A stretch of 64,000 nucleotides of DNA, from positions 496,001 through 560,000 of the forward strand of contig JANQAK010000003.1 in NCBI GenBank assembly GCA_024707075.1, in the 5' to 3' direction. Within the stretch, counting starts at the first letter, position 1; every line of letters starts with the position of its first letter. The translations under genes were made by a program, and so were the position numbers. Below are positions 37,456 through 46,573 of this stretch, in pieces. The notes below the pieces were generated by a model. The model was not told where the DNA came from. It was given only the letters and a program-made list of their open reading frames with translations, and did not search any database. The stretch comes from Afipia sp. Lineage in GTDB: Bacteria; Pseudomonadota; Alphaproteobacteria; Rhizobiales; Xanthobacteraceae.

Positions 37456-37528
37456 CGCGAAAGTATCTCCGTCAACCTCTGGGAACGACGCTCAGCTTGT
37501 CCACGAAATCGGGAAAGCGCGCAAGAAG

Positions 37529-38863
37529 CTACTGCGTCTTCTCTTCTTCGGGCTCGGCGGGGGCCGCGGCCGGGGCGCGTTTTGCGGTGCGTTTGCGCGC
37601 GGCACCATCCGCCGGCGGCTCGCTGGCGATGATGCTCGCCGGCGCTGACGCTCTCGGAGCGGCGCCCTTCGGTGCGGCCTTGGGCATGCTCGCCGGTTTG
37701 GCGGGAGCAGCGGCGGCCGGCGCGGCAGCGGCAGGCGGTGTCGCCGCGACCGGCTGGTCATCGGCCTCAACCGTGTCGTTCTGCTGCTGGCGCTCCATCG
37801 CGCGCAGCTTCGCGACGCCCTTCTGATGCTGATCGTAGGTTTCCGTGAAGGTGTGCCCGCCGGTGCCATCCGCAACGAAGAACAGGTCGCGGGTGCGCGC
37901 GGGATTGGCTGTGGCCTCCAGCGAGGCGCGCCCGGGATTGGCAATCGGTCCGGGCGGCAGTCCGTCGATCACGTATGTATTGTATGGCGACGGCTGCTGG
38001 ATCTCGCTGCGCTTGATCGGCCGGCCGAGCGTGCCCTTCCCGCCGACGAGACCGTAGATGATGGTCGGATCGGATTGCAGCTTGATGCGCTGGCGCAGGC
38101 GATTGGTGAACACGGCAGCGACACGGCTGCGTTCATCCGCCTTGCCGGTTTCCTTCTCGACGATAGAAGCCAGCGTCACGAGCTGTTCCGGCGAGCGAAC
38201 GGGAATATCGGGATTGCGGCGCGCCCAGACCTCGGCGAGCACTCGCTTCTGCGCCTGCTGCATGCGCTGGATCACCTGGTCGCGCGGCGTGCCGCGCGGG
38301 AAATTATAGGTGTCAGGCAGCAGCGTGCCTTCACGCGGCTGTTCCTTCAGCGAGCCCGCAAAAATATCGTTGTCCTGAATCCGGGCGACGATCTGCTCCG
38401 ATGTCAGGCCTTCGGGAATCGTAATGGAGTGCTGAACCACCTTGCCTTCGACAATGGTGTTGATGACATCGCGCAGGCTGGCGTTCTTCTGGAACAGATA
38501 TTCGCCGGACTTGAGTCCCGAGCGCGCATTCATCGCCAGCACGCTGCCGATGAAGGTCCAGCGGTCGGCGGAGATCACGCCGTTGCGCTGAAGGATGTCG
38601 CCGATGTCGGTCATGCCGGCGCGCGGCGGGATGTTGACGACCTTGTCCTCGGCGAGCGGGCCTTTGGCCTCGATGGTCTTCTTGCCGTAGAAAAACACAC
38701 CGCCGACCAGCAGCATCGCGACAACCAGGAACGTAATGATCGCGTTGCCGACAACGACGAACGTATTCCGTGCGCGTTGCGAATGCTTAGGCGGCTGCGG
38801 CACCTGCTCGGGCTCGAGCGCCGCGCGCGGACTTCGGGGCGCTATGGGGGGTCTCTGGCTCAT
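37529..38863 (-). CDS. mltG: endolytic murein transglycosylase MltG
   Basis: Cuts nascent glycan strands at the inner membrane and so limits their length. One membrane helix near residues 33-60 (NTFVVVGNAIITFLVVAMLLVGGVFF) is followed by the periplasmic LysM-like region (PPRAGMTDIGDILQRNGVIS) and the YceG catalytic domain, with the active-site glutamate in LASIVEKETG and the QQPSPYNTYVIDGLPPGPIANPG signature. Beyond residue 360 there is a low-complexity Ala/Pro/Lys tail of about 80 residues not seen in E. coli MltG, probably disordered. 444 residues in all. Confidence 0.93.
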   Translation of the reverse strand: MSQRPPIAPRSPRAALEPEQVPQPPKHSQRARNTFVVVGNAIITFLVVAMLLVGGVFFYGKKTIEAKGPLAEDKVVNIPPRAGMTDIGDILQRNGVISADRWTFIGSVLAMNARSGLKSGEYLFQKNASLRDVINTIVEGKVVQHSITIPEGLTSEQIVARIQDNDIFAGSLKEQPREGTLLPDTYNFPRGTPRDQVIQRMQQAQKRVLAEVWARRNPDIPVRSPEQLVTLASIVEKETGKADERSRVAAVFTNRLRQRIKLQSDPTIIYGLVGGKGTLGRPIKRSEIQQPSPYNTYVIDGLPPGPIANPGRASLEATANPARTRDLFFVADGTGGHTFTETYDQHQKGVAKLRAMERQQQNDTVEADDQPVAATPPAAAAPAAAAPAKPASMPKAAPKGAAPRASAPASIIASEPPADGAARKRTAKRAPAAAPAEPEEEKTQ

Positions 38864-39053
38864 CGAAGCAACCTAAAATCCTGCAAGCCGATTAGTGTCG
38901 TTGTTTCAGTATTATACGTGCGCCCGTGAGACAAATTATGTCCGAATACGGCAAAACCTTGAAAACAGTTTCGTTCGCCTCGCCCCTGCCTGCCTTTATA
39001 TCCTTGCCGCGCGGCCTGCGCATGAAACGGCACCGGCAGCGCTTGGAAACGAT

Positions 39054-40319
39054 CTAGTTCGCCAGACGCCGTACGATCAGCGACGCGTTGGTCCCGCCGA
39101 AACCGAACGAGTTCGACAGGGCCACGTTGATCTCGCGCGGCCTTGCCTTTTTGGGGACCAGATCGATCGCGGTCTCAACGGAAGGATTGTCGAGATTGAT
39201 CGTCGGCGGCGCGACGTTATCCCGAATCGCCAGGATGCTGAAGATCGCCTCGATCGCACCAGCCGCACCGAGCAGATGCCCGGTCGATGATTTGGTGGAC
39301 GACATCGACACCTTGGAGGCCGCGTTGCCAAGGAGACGCTGGGCCGCGCCAAGTTCGATCTCGTCACCGAGCGGCGTCGAGGTGCCGTGCGCGTTGATGT
39401 AGTCGATGTCCGACGCCGTCACGCCGGCACGCTTCATCGCCATGCCCATGCAGCGGAATGCTCCGTCGCCGTCTTCTGCGGGTGCGGTGATGTGATAGGC
39501 GTCGCCGGTCAGGCCGTAGCCAACGACTTCAGCGTAAATCTTGGCGCCGCGTTTTTTCGCGTGCTCGTATTCCTCGAGCACCACGATGCCGGCGCCCTCA
39601 CCCATCACGAAACCATCGCGATCCTTGTCATAGGGCCGCGACGCAATGGTCGGATTGTCGTTGAACTTGGTGGCCATCGCGCGCAGCGCGCAGAAGCCGC
39701 CCATGGCCAAGCGGTTGACGGCAGATTCCGCGCCGCCCGCCACCATCACCTCGGCATCGCCGAACGCGATCAGGCGGCTGGCATCGCCGATGGCATGCGC
39801 GCCGGTTGAACAGGCGGTGACGACCGCATGGCATGGCCCCTTGAGGCCGTGCTTGATCGAGACATAGCCCGATGCGAGATTGATGAGGCGGCCTGGAATA
39901 AAGAACGGCGACAGCTTGCGCGGTCCCCGCTCCTTCAGGATCACGGCGGCTTCGCCGATGCCTTCGACACCGCCGATGCCGGAACCGATCATCGTGCCGG
40001 TGGCGCAGCGCTCCTCCTCGGTGCTCGGATGCCAGTTGGCGTCATCGAGAGCCTGGGTCGCGGCAGCCATCGCGAAGATGATAAAATCATCGACCTTGCG
40101 CTGTTCCTTCGGCTCCATCCACTGGTCGGGATTGAAGGTGCCATCGCTGCCGTCGCCGCGGGGAACCATGCAAGCAATCTGGCAGGTGAGGTCGGAAACC
40201 TCGAACTTCTCGATGCGGCTGGCGCCGCTGTCGCCATTGAGGATGCGTTTCCAGGTCGGCTCAACGCCATTGGCGAGCGGCGAAACCATGCCTAGGCCCG
40301 TGACGACAACCCGCCTCAT
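39054..40319 (-). CDS. fabF: 3-oxoacyl-ACP synthase II
   Basis: Condenses malonyl-ACP with acyl-ACP in chain elongation. At 421 residues it is the normal KAS-II length. The catalytic triad is visible: the cysteine in TACSTGAHAIG near residue 170, histidines in INAHGTSTPLGD and SSTGHLLGAAG, with the terminal SNSFGFGGTNASL glycine loop. It is 125 bases downstream of acpP on the same strand and 190 bases upstream of mltG. Confidence 0.96.
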   Translation of the reverse strand: MRRVVVTGLGMVSPLANGVEPTWKRILNGDSGASRIEKFEVSDLTCQIACMVPRGDGSDGTFNPDQWMEPKEQRKVDDFIIFAMAAATQALDDANWHPSTEEERCATGTMIGSGIGGVEGIGEAAVILKERGPRKLSPFFIPGRLINLASGYVSIKHGLKGPCHAVVTACSTGAHAIGDASRLIAFGDAEVMVAGGAESAVNRLAMGGFCALRAMATKFNDNPTIASRPYDKDRDGFVMGEGAGIVVLEEYEHAKKRGAKIYAEVVGYGLTGDAYHITAPAEDGDGAFRCMGMAMKRAGVTASDIDYINAHGTSTPLGDEIELGAAQRLLGNAASKVSMSSTKSSTGHLLGAAGAIEAIFSILAIRDNVAPPTINLDNPSVETAIDLVPKKARPREINVALSNSFGFGGTNASLIVRRLAN

Positions 40320-40444
40320 ACTTCCATCTCCGGCTTGATCGGCAACGCCGCGCAGCCCATTAAACAGGCCACACCACTAAAACAGCAAGACGGCGGGCCG
40401 TTCAATCACAACCCGCCGCGTGTCGTCGTGGCTGCGCGTTGGCG

Positions 40445-40684
40445 TCAGCTCTTTGCGTTCTTTTCGAGGAACTTGGTGGCGTCGCCCACAGTGAGGATGG
40501 TTTCCGCAGCGTCGTCGGGAATTTCGCAGCCGAATTCTTCTTCGAACGCCATCACGAGTTCGACCGTATCGAGGCTGTCGGCGCCGAGATCGTCGATGAA
40601 ACTTGCAGCATCGACCACCTTCTCGGGCTCGACACCAAGGTGCTCGACCACAATCTTCTTAACTCGCTCGCCAATCTCACTCAT
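40445..40684 (-). CDS. acpP: acyl carrier protein
   Basis: A 79-residue acidic protein carrying growing acyl chains. The phosphopantetheine serine is in [20 protein letters not shown] near residue 37. The start [22 protein letters not shown] is the usual one. Situated between fabG and fabF as in most proteobacteria. Confidence 0.97.
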   Translation of the reverse strand: MSEIGERVKKIVVEHLGVEPEKVVDAASFIDDLGADSLDTVELVMAFEEEFGCEIPDDAAETILTVGDATKFLEKNAKS

Positions 40685-40985
40685 CGTTTAACCTCGTGCT
40701 TGTTCCATTAAACTCGACCGCAAAACGATACGAGCCCCTCGCGGTGCGAAAAATTGCGAATTCGTGCCGTCCGTACCACGCGTTCCCATGCTCGCGCCAG
40801 TGGAGCGAGATTGCCGAAAACGGCGGCTAGCGCCGGAACGGCAATATACGGGGTTTGGCGATCCTGCAATGGCGTTTTCCCCAACCGATTGCCGTTCGGT
40901 TACCATACTTCCCCGGAGTTGACCACACGGCGCCGGTCCCCGTCCAGCAGCCTTCCCGCTTGACAAAAAACCTGCGGAAACAGGC
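40685..40985. other. 301-base region between fabG and acpP
   Basis: No gene is supported. On the minus strand, directly overlapping the fabG stop, CCTG-TTTCCG-CAGG followed by TTTTTT forms a short terminator-like hairpin (about 40964-40984). The region must also hold the acpP promoter; I cannot pick it out reliably. Confidence 0.35.
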
Positions 40986-41723
40986 TCAAATCATGGCCAT
41001 GCCGCCGTTGACGTGGATGGTCTGGCCGGTCACATAGGCCGCCTCGTTGGAGGCGAGGTAAACGGCTGCCGCAGCGATGTCATCCGGCGTTCCGAGCCGC
41101 CCTGCGGGTACCTTGGCCAGGACCGCTTCGCGCTGCTTTTCGTTGAGCACATCCGTCATCGGCGTTGCAATGAAGCCGGGTGCAATGCAATTGGCTGTCA
41201 CATTGCGGCGGGCGTATTCCGCAGCCACCGATTTCATCATTCCGATCAGTCCGGCCTTGGAGGCGGCATAGTTGCCCTGCCCCGCATTGCCGGTGACGCC
41301 GACCACCGAGGTGATCGCGATGATTCGCCCGAACCGCTTGCGCATCATCAATTTGGTCGCCGCACGCGCGAGACGGAACGTCGCCGTCAGGTTGACCCGG
41401 ATGACGTCGTCGAAATCCTCGTCGCGCAACTGCACAAAGAGATTGTCGCGGGTGATGCCGGCATTGGCGACGAGAATGTCGAGCTGGCCCATCGCCTTCT
41501 CGGCGGCAGGAACCAGCGCTTCGACTTCCGCCATATCGGACAGATTGCACGGCAGCACATGCACGCGGTCTTTCAGTTCGCCGGCCAGCGTCTCGAGCGC
41601 TTCGCGCCGCGTGCCGGAAATCGCAACCGTCGCCCCCTGCCCGTGCAGCGCACGCGCGATCGCACCACCGATGCCGCCGGTTGCTCCGGTGACCAGTGCG
41701 GTCCTGCCAGTCAAATCAAACAT
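40986..41723 (-). CDS. fabG: 3-oxoacyl-ACP reductase
   Basis: NADPH-dependent reduction of beta-ketoacyl-ACP. The ATG at 41723 gives MFDLTGRTALVTGATGGIGG and 245 residues, the FabG length, with GGGGGCGAC as ribosome binding site; an in-frame start at 41747 is less likely. TGATGGIG binds NADPH, NAGITRDNLF and the YAASKAG catalytic motif near residue 150 follow, and GRLGTPDDIAAAAVYLAS and VTGQTIHVNGGM close the fold. fabD, usually directly upstream, is 6.2 kb away here. Confidence 0.95.
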   Translation of the reverse strand: MFDLTGRTALVTGATGGIGGAIARALHGQGATVAISGTRREALETLAGELKDRVHVLPCNLSDMAEVEALVPAAEKAMGQLDILVANAGITRDNLFVQLRDEDFDDVIRVNLTATFRLARAATKLMMRKRFGRIIAITSVVGVTGNAGQGNYAASKAGLIGMMKSVAAEYARRNVTANCIAPGFIATPMTDVLNEKQREAVLAKVPAGRLGTPDDIAAAAVYLASNEAAYVTGQTIHVNGGMAMI

Positions 41724-41854
41724 GTCGCCCCCTTGGAACAATCCCAAGTCAGAATTGGTGCACCGTTTGCCGCAAGAAAACGCTCCGCGTCAATGACCCC
41801 TGCCTAAACTCTTGTCATAAAACAGTCTTCCCTGGGGGATCGGCGAAGGTCCTA

Positions 41855-41870
41855 TGGCACCTCCCTTGCA
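41855..41870 (+). promoter_or_regulatory. sigma54 (-24/-12) promoter of the ethanolamine genes
   Basis: TGGCAC-CTCCC-TTGCA is an exact match to the sigma54 consensus TGGCAC-N5-TTGCW. It ends 32 bases before the eat ATG, so transcription should begin about 20 bases before the start codon, just upstream of the ribosome binding site. An imperfect inverted repeat ATGAC/GTCAT (41793-41818) lies further upstream and could bind an activator. Confidence 0.85.
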
Positions 41871-41902
41871 TATTCCTTTGCATCGCAACGGAGGACATAC
41901 AG

Positions 41903-43330
41903 ATGGCACCGACCCAAGTCCCCTCTCCTCAAGTCCCGTCACATTCCGCCGGCCTGCAAAAAGTACTTGGCCCGTTCCAGCTCTGGGGCATCGCCGTGGG
42001 GCTTGTGATCTCCGGAGAATATTTCGGCTGGAGTTACGGCTGGAACACCGCGGGCACGCTCGGTTTTCTGGTTGCGACAGTGTTGGTTGCGACCATGTAC
42101 ACCACTTTCATTTTCAGCTTCACGGAACTGTCGACCGCCATTCCGCATGCCGGCGGGCCATTTGCCTATGCGCGGCGTGCCTTCGGGCCGACCGGCGGGT
42201 TCATCGCCGGCTTCGCGACTTTAGTCGAGTTCGTTTTCGCGCCGCCTGCAATTTCTCTCGCCATTGGCGCCTATCTCAATGTGCAATTTCCGGGCATCAA
42301 CCCGAAATTCTTCGCGCTCGGCGCCTATATCATCTTCATTGCGCTGAACTGGATCGGCGTCGGCATCGCCGCGGCCTTCGAACTGTTCGTCACGGTGCTC
42401 GCGATTGCCGAACTGCTGGTGTTCATGGGCGTGGTTGCGCCGGGATGGTCGATGGCGAATTTCGTCGCCAATGGCTCGGCTGGCGGCAACACGCTCAACG
42501 GTGCCGCCATTTCCGGCATCTTTGCATCGATTCCGTTCGCGATCTGGTTCTTCCTCGCCATCGAAGGTGCTGCAATGGCGGCCGAGGAAGCAAAAGATCC
42601 TCAACGCACGATCCCGATCGCCTATGTCGCAGGCATTCTCACGCTGGTGCTGCTTGCCTTCGGCGTCATGATCTTCGCCGGCGGCGTCGGCGACTGGAGC
42701 AAGCTCGCCAACATCAACGATCCGCTGCCGCAGGCGATGAAAGTCGTGGTCGGTGAAAACAGCGGCTGGCTGCACATGCTGGTGTGGATCGGCCTGTTCG
42801 GGCTGATCGCCTCGTTCCACGGCATCATCATGGGCTATTCACGCCAGATCTTCGCTCTGGCGCGCGCCGGCTATCTCCCCAAAACATTCGCCGCGCTCAG
42901 CCCGCGCTTCAACACCCCGCACCGCGCCCTGCTGGCGGGCGGCGCGGTCGGCATCATCGCGATCTTCAGCGACGAATGGGTGCAGTTCGGCGGACAGACG
43001 CTCACCGCCAACATTGTCACCATGTCGGTGTTCGGCGCGATCATCATGTACCTGATCTCGATGGCCGCGTTGTTCAAACTGCGCCAGAGTGAACCCAACC
43101 TGGTCCGCACCTATCGCGCGCCGTTCTATCCCGCGTTCCCGGCCATCGCATTCGGGCTGGGACTGGTTTGCCTGTTCGCGATGGTGTGGTTCAATGCTAT
43201 GCTGACGCTGCTGTTCCTCGTGCTGATGGGGCTGGCCTATGCCTACTTCAGACTGACGGCCGGCCAGCGCGACTCGGCAGCACCCGACGAGATGCTGTCC
43301 GTCACGGCGAACTCTGTGCCGGCGGAATAA
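41903..43330 (+). CDS. eat: ethanolamine permease
   Basis: Imports ethanolamine across the inner membrane. A 475-residue protein of the amino acid-polyamine-organocation superfamily with about twelve membrane helices; GLVISGEYFGWSYGWNTAGT in helix 1 and AIEGAAMAAEEAKDPQRTIP are the stretches shared with Eat permeases. The ATG at 41903 follows GGAGGACATACAG; an open frame further upstream covers the promoter and is not used. It is followed by eutB and eutC, the transport and breakdown genes, which settles the substrate. Confidence 0.93.
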   Translation: MAPTQVPSPQVPSHSAGLQKVLGPFQLWGIAVGLVISGEYFGWSYGWNTAGTLGFLVATVLVATMYTTFIFSFTELSTAIPHAGGPFAYARRAFGPTGGFIAGFATLVEFVFAPPAISLAIGAYLNVQFPGINPKFFALGAYIIFIALNWIGVGIAAAFELFVTVLAIAELLVFMGVVAPGWSMANFVANGSAGGNTLNGAAISGIFASIPFAIWFFLAIEGAAMAAEEAKDPQRTIPIAYVAGILTLVLLAFGVMIFAGGVGDWSKLANINDPLPQAMKVVVGENSGWLHMLVWIGLFGLIASFHGIIMGYSRQIFALARAGYLPKTFAALSPRFNTPHRALLAGGAVGIIAIFSDEWVQFGGQTLTANIVTMSVFGAIIMYLISMAALFKLRQSEPNLVRTYRAPFYPAFPAIAFGLGLVCLFAMVWFNAMLTLLFLVLMGLAYAYFRLTAGQRDSAAPDEMLSVTANSVPAE

Positions 43331-43358
43331 GGCTTGTCAGTATACGAGGTGGAAACCG

Positions 43359-44753
43359 TTGCGCTATCGCACCGCCATCGACCAGCAACTGTTCGCCTTC
43401 GATGACCTGAAGCAGGTGATGGCTTATGCCAGCCCGGCGCGTTCGGGCGATTATCTTGCAGGCATCGGCGCCGCCACCGCGCAGGAACGGATGGCGGCGC
43501 GTCATGTCCTTGCGGAAACCCCGCTCAAGCAGTTCCTCACCGAGGCGCTGATACCTTACGAAGACGACAACATCACCCGCCTCATCATCGACAGCCACGA
43601 TGCGAAGGCTTTCGCGCCGGTGTCGCACATGACCGTCGGGGATTTCCGTAACTGGCTATTGTCCGAACAAGCAACCACCGAAGCGCTGGCGGCGCTGGCG
43701 CGCGGCCTCACGCCGGAAATGGTCGCGGCGGTCTCCAAGATCATGCGCAATCAGGATCTGATTGCGGTGGCGCGCAAGGTCCGCGTCATCACCCGCTTTC
43801 GCGACACCATCGGACTGGAGGGGCATCTGTCGGTGCGCCTGCAACCGAACCACCCCACTGACGATCTGCGCGGCGTCGCGGCATCGACACTGGATGGTTT
43901 GCTGATGGGCTCCGGCGACGCAGTGATCGGTCTCAATCCGGCATCCGATAGCATGCCCGTGCTCGGCGATCTCCTGCACATGCTGGATGAAGTGATCCAG
44001 CACTTCGCGATTCCGACCCAGAGTTGCGTGCTGACTCACGTTACCAACACCGTGAAACTCGCCGAGGCCGGCGCGCCGGTCGATCTCGTGTTTCAGTCGA
44101 TCGGCGGTACCGAGAAGACCAACCGCTCCTTCGGCGTCACACCGGAAATCCTCGACGAGGCACGCGACGCAGCACTGTCGTTAAAGCGGGGCACCGTCGG
44201 CGACAACGTGATGTATTTCGAAACCGGACAAGGCAGCGCACTTTCCGCCGACGCCAACTTCGGCGTCGATCAGCAGACCTGCGAGGCGCGCGCCTATGCA
44301 CTGGCGCGGCGCTACAAGCCGCTGCTCGTCAATACCGTCGTCGGCTTCATCGGCCCCGAATATCTTTACGACGGCAAGCAGATCATCCGCGCCGGTCTGG
44401 AAGATCATTTCTGCGGCAAACTGCTCGGCCTGCCGCTCGGTTGTGACATCTGCTACACCAATCACGCCGAAGCCGATCAGGACGATATGGACACGCTGCT
44501 GGTGCTGCTCGGCACCGCCGGCATCAGCTTCATCATGGGGATTCCCGGCGCAGACGACGTGATGCTCAACTATCAGAGTACGTCGTTTCACGATGCCCTC
44601 TTCCTGCGCGAGACGCTCGGCCTGAAGCGTGCGCCGGAATTCGAGGCGTGGCTGCAACGCATGCAGATCACCGACGCCGACGGACGGTTGCGTCCGCCCT
44701 CGCCCAACGCGCTGCTCGGCGGCATGGGCAATCTCAAGTCGCTGGTCGCATGA
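43359..44753 (+). CDS. eutB: ethanolamine ammonia-lyase large subunit
   Basis: Adenosylcobalamin-dependent lyase subunit that converts ethanolamine to acetaldehyde and ammonia. 464 residues. The family start (RYRTAIDQQLFAFDDLKQVMAYASPARSGDYLAGI) is reached only from a TTG at 43359, with ACGAGGTGG ten bases upstream; the first ATG in frame is at codon 21 and would delete conserved sequence. FQSIGGTEKTNRSFG, ETGQGSALSADANFGVDQQTCEAR and GLPLGCDICYTNHAEADQDDMD are active-site blocks. No microcompartment genes are nearby. eutC follows with a one-base overlap. Confidence 0.95.
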   Translation: MRYRTAIDQQLFAFDDLKQVMAYASPARSGDYLAGIGAATAQERMAARHVLAETPLKQFLTEALIPYEDDNITRLIIDSHDAKAFAPVSHMTVGDFRNWLLSEQATTEALAALARGLTPEMVAAVSKIMRNQDLIAVARKVRVITRFRDTIGLEGHLSVRLQPNHPTDDLRGVAASTLDGLLMGSGDAVIGLNPASDSMPVLGDLLHMLDEVIQHFAIPTQSCVLTHVTNTVKLAEAGAPVDLVFQSIGGTEKTNRSFGVTPEILDEARDAALSLKRGTVGDNVMYFETGQGSALSADANFGVDQQTCEARAYALARRYKPLLVNTVVGFIGPEYLYDGKQIIRAGLEDHFCGKLLGLPLGCDICYTNHAEADQDDMDTLLVLLGTAGISFIMGIPGADDVMLNYQSTSFHDALFLRETLGLKRAPEFEAWLQRMQITDADGRLRPPSPNALLGGMGNLKSLVA

Positions 44754-45571
44754 TGGACAAGAACATTACGGAAAGCGCCCCAGTCACCGAAAGCGCTTCT
44801 GTTACAGAAAGCCCTTGGGCCGAATGGCGCAGCGTGACGCCAGCGCGGCTTGCACTCGGCCGGGTCGGCGCGGGCATGCCCACCGACGAAGTCCTGCGCT
44901 TCGGCTGGGCGCACGCGATGGCGCGCGATGCGATCCATGCCGCGCTCGATGTGCCGAAGCTGGAAGCCGCATTGCGCGATCAGGGATGGAGCGTCATGCA
45001 CGTCCACAGTCATGCGCCGGATCGCGTCACCTATCTGCGGCGGCCCGATCTCGGCCGCGTGCTCGATCCGCATGAAGGCGCGAAGCTGCGCGCGCTGGAT
45101 GTCGCGGCCGGGGGGATCTGCATCATCATCGGCGACGGCTTGTCGTCGCTCGCGGTCGATCGCCATGCCGCACCATTGCTCGCCGCTCTCAAGCCTCTCA
45201 TGAGAGAAGAACTCACAGGCTCGCCCGTGATCATCGCCACGCAGGCGCGGGTGGCGCTCGCGGACGAGGTCGCCGATCTGCTGAATGCAAGACTTTCGAT
45301 CATGCTGATCGGTGAGCGGCCGGGACTGAGTTCACCGGACAGCCTCGGCATCTATATCACCCACGCGCCGTTCAAGGGACGCAGCGATGCCGATCGCAAC
45401 TGCATCTCCAATGTGCGCCCCGAAGGTCTGAGTTACGCCGCCGCCGCGTTCAAGCTGGCATGGCTGGCCCGCGAGGCGATGCAACGCGGACTGACCGGCG
45501 TGGACCTGAAGGACGAGAGCGATCTGGTCCTGCTGACAGGAAAAACGCAACCGGCCGTCACAAACGGTTAG
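44753..45571 (+). CDS. eutC: ethanolamine ammonia-lyase small subunit
   Basis: Partner of EutB; binds the cobalamin cofactor at the subunit interface. 272 residues from the ATG at 44753, whose A is the last base of the eutB TGA. The core starts at WAEWRSVTPARLALGRVGAGMPT; KLEAALRDQGWSVMHVHSHAPDRVTYLRRPDLGR and CNISNVRPEGLSY-like blocks identify the family. The first 25 residues carry a threefold near-repeat of (V/I)TES, probably disordered and of no known use. The acetaldehyde dehydrogenase normally needed next is not encoded here. Confidence 0.93.
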   Translation: MDKNITESAPVTESASVTESPWAEWRSVTPARLALGRVGAGMPTDEVLRFGWAHAMARDAIHAALDVPKLEAALRDQGWSVMHVHSHAPDRVTYLRRPDLGRVLDPHEGAKLRALDVAAGGICIIIGDGLSSLAVDRHAAPLLAALKPLMREELTGSPVIIATQARVALADEVADLLNARLSIMLIGERPGLSSPDSLGIYITHAPFKGRSDADRNCISNVRPEGLSYAAAAFKLAWLAREAMQRGLTGVDLKDESDLVLLTGKTQPAVTNG

Positions 45572-45574
45572 AAA

Positions 45575-45603
45575 AACGCGCCGCCCGATCAGGCGACGCG
45601 TTT
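45575..45603 (+). terminator. hairpin after eutC
   Basis: AACGCGCCGCC (45575-45585) pairs with GGCGACGCGTT (45592-45602) at 10 of 11 positions around a 6-base loop, with AAAAA before and TTT after. Probably the end of the eat-eutBC transcript. Confidence 0.6.
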
Positions 45604-45632
45604 AGTGATAAGCGATGACGCGATGTGGCGCA

Positions 45633-45860
<228 letters not shown>

Positions 45861-46373
45861 TCAAGCCGCGGTTGCCTTGGTATTCACGCCCTTGCGAAGT
45901 GCGACGGTGTTCAGCTTGGTGTTGGCCGCCTTTTCCTCATTCAGGTTGGTTGTGAGAAAGCGCACGATCTCGTCGTGCCCTAACGACTCCGCCCACGCGA
46001 TCAAGGTGCCGTAACGAGCGATCTCATAATGCTCGACGGCCTGACAGTTGGCGACGATAGCCGCATCCAGCACTGCCTTGTCTTCGATCTCGCCCGCCGT
46101 TTCGTCGGCTTCCTTGATGATGCCGTCGATCGCCGGACAAGTTGTCCCCTTCGGTTCTTGGCCGAGTTTCGAAAACACCTTCTTTAGCCGCTCGATCTGG
46201 CTGTTGGTTTCTTCAAGATGGTTCTTGAGGCCGGTTTTCAAATCGGCATTCGTGGCCTTGTCGATCATCTTCGGCAACGCCTTGGTGATCTGCTGCTCGG
46301 CGTAGAAGATATCCTGCAATCCATGCAGCAGGAGATCGTCAAACGTCTTGATGTCCTTTGTAAAAATACCCAT
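45861..46373 (-). CDS. DUF892 (YciE/YciF-like ferritin-superfamily) protein
   Basis: A 170-residue, all-helical protein. FDDLLLHGLQDIFYAEQQITKALPKM is the standard DUF892 start; acidic and histidine residues in HLEETNSQIERL and CQAVEHYEIARYG match the di-iron helices of the ferritin-like fold. Family members are induced by osmotic or general stress; their enzymatic role is unknown. First gene of a two-gene operon with the 71-residue protein, behind an EcfG-type promoter. Divergent from a membrane protein. Confidence 0.9.
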   Translation of the reverse strand: MGIFTKDIKTFDDLLLHGLQDIFYAEQQITKALPKMIDKATNADLKTGLKNHLEETNSQIERLKKVFSKLGQEPKGTTCPAIDGIIKEADETAGEIEDKAVLDAAIVANCQAVEHYEIARYGTLIAWAESLGHDEIVRFLTTNLNEEKAANTKLNTVALRKGVNTKATAA

Positions 46374-46400
46374 TGCGCTCTCCTTTGGTTGTCCGGCGAA

Positions 46401-46425
46401 AACGCCACGGCCGCTGGATTGTTCC
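46401..46425 (-). promoter_or_regulatory. EcfG-type general-stress promoter of the DUF892 operon
   Basis: The minus strand reads GGAAC, sixteen bases, CGTT, exactly the alphaproteobacterial EcfG (sigma of the PhyR general stress response) consensus. The -10 part is 28 bases upstream of the DUF892 ATG. Confidence 0.7.
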
Positions 46426-46573
46426 TCTCACAAGTGAATTCGATTGCCCCGGAAGAGAGCAGAGTGAGACGCTTACTCAAACATCAGCGGCGTTCGATCC
46501 GAAGAAAATATTTCCGGAACTCTGGCTGCGCTGCGCGCTTGGTGTGCACCTCAAAAATGCCGGGAGCACGACC

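Noticed and set aside
40754-40963. 69-codon frame between fabG and acpP
   Set aside because: Arg/Ser-rich composition, no start context; looks like non-coding sequence.
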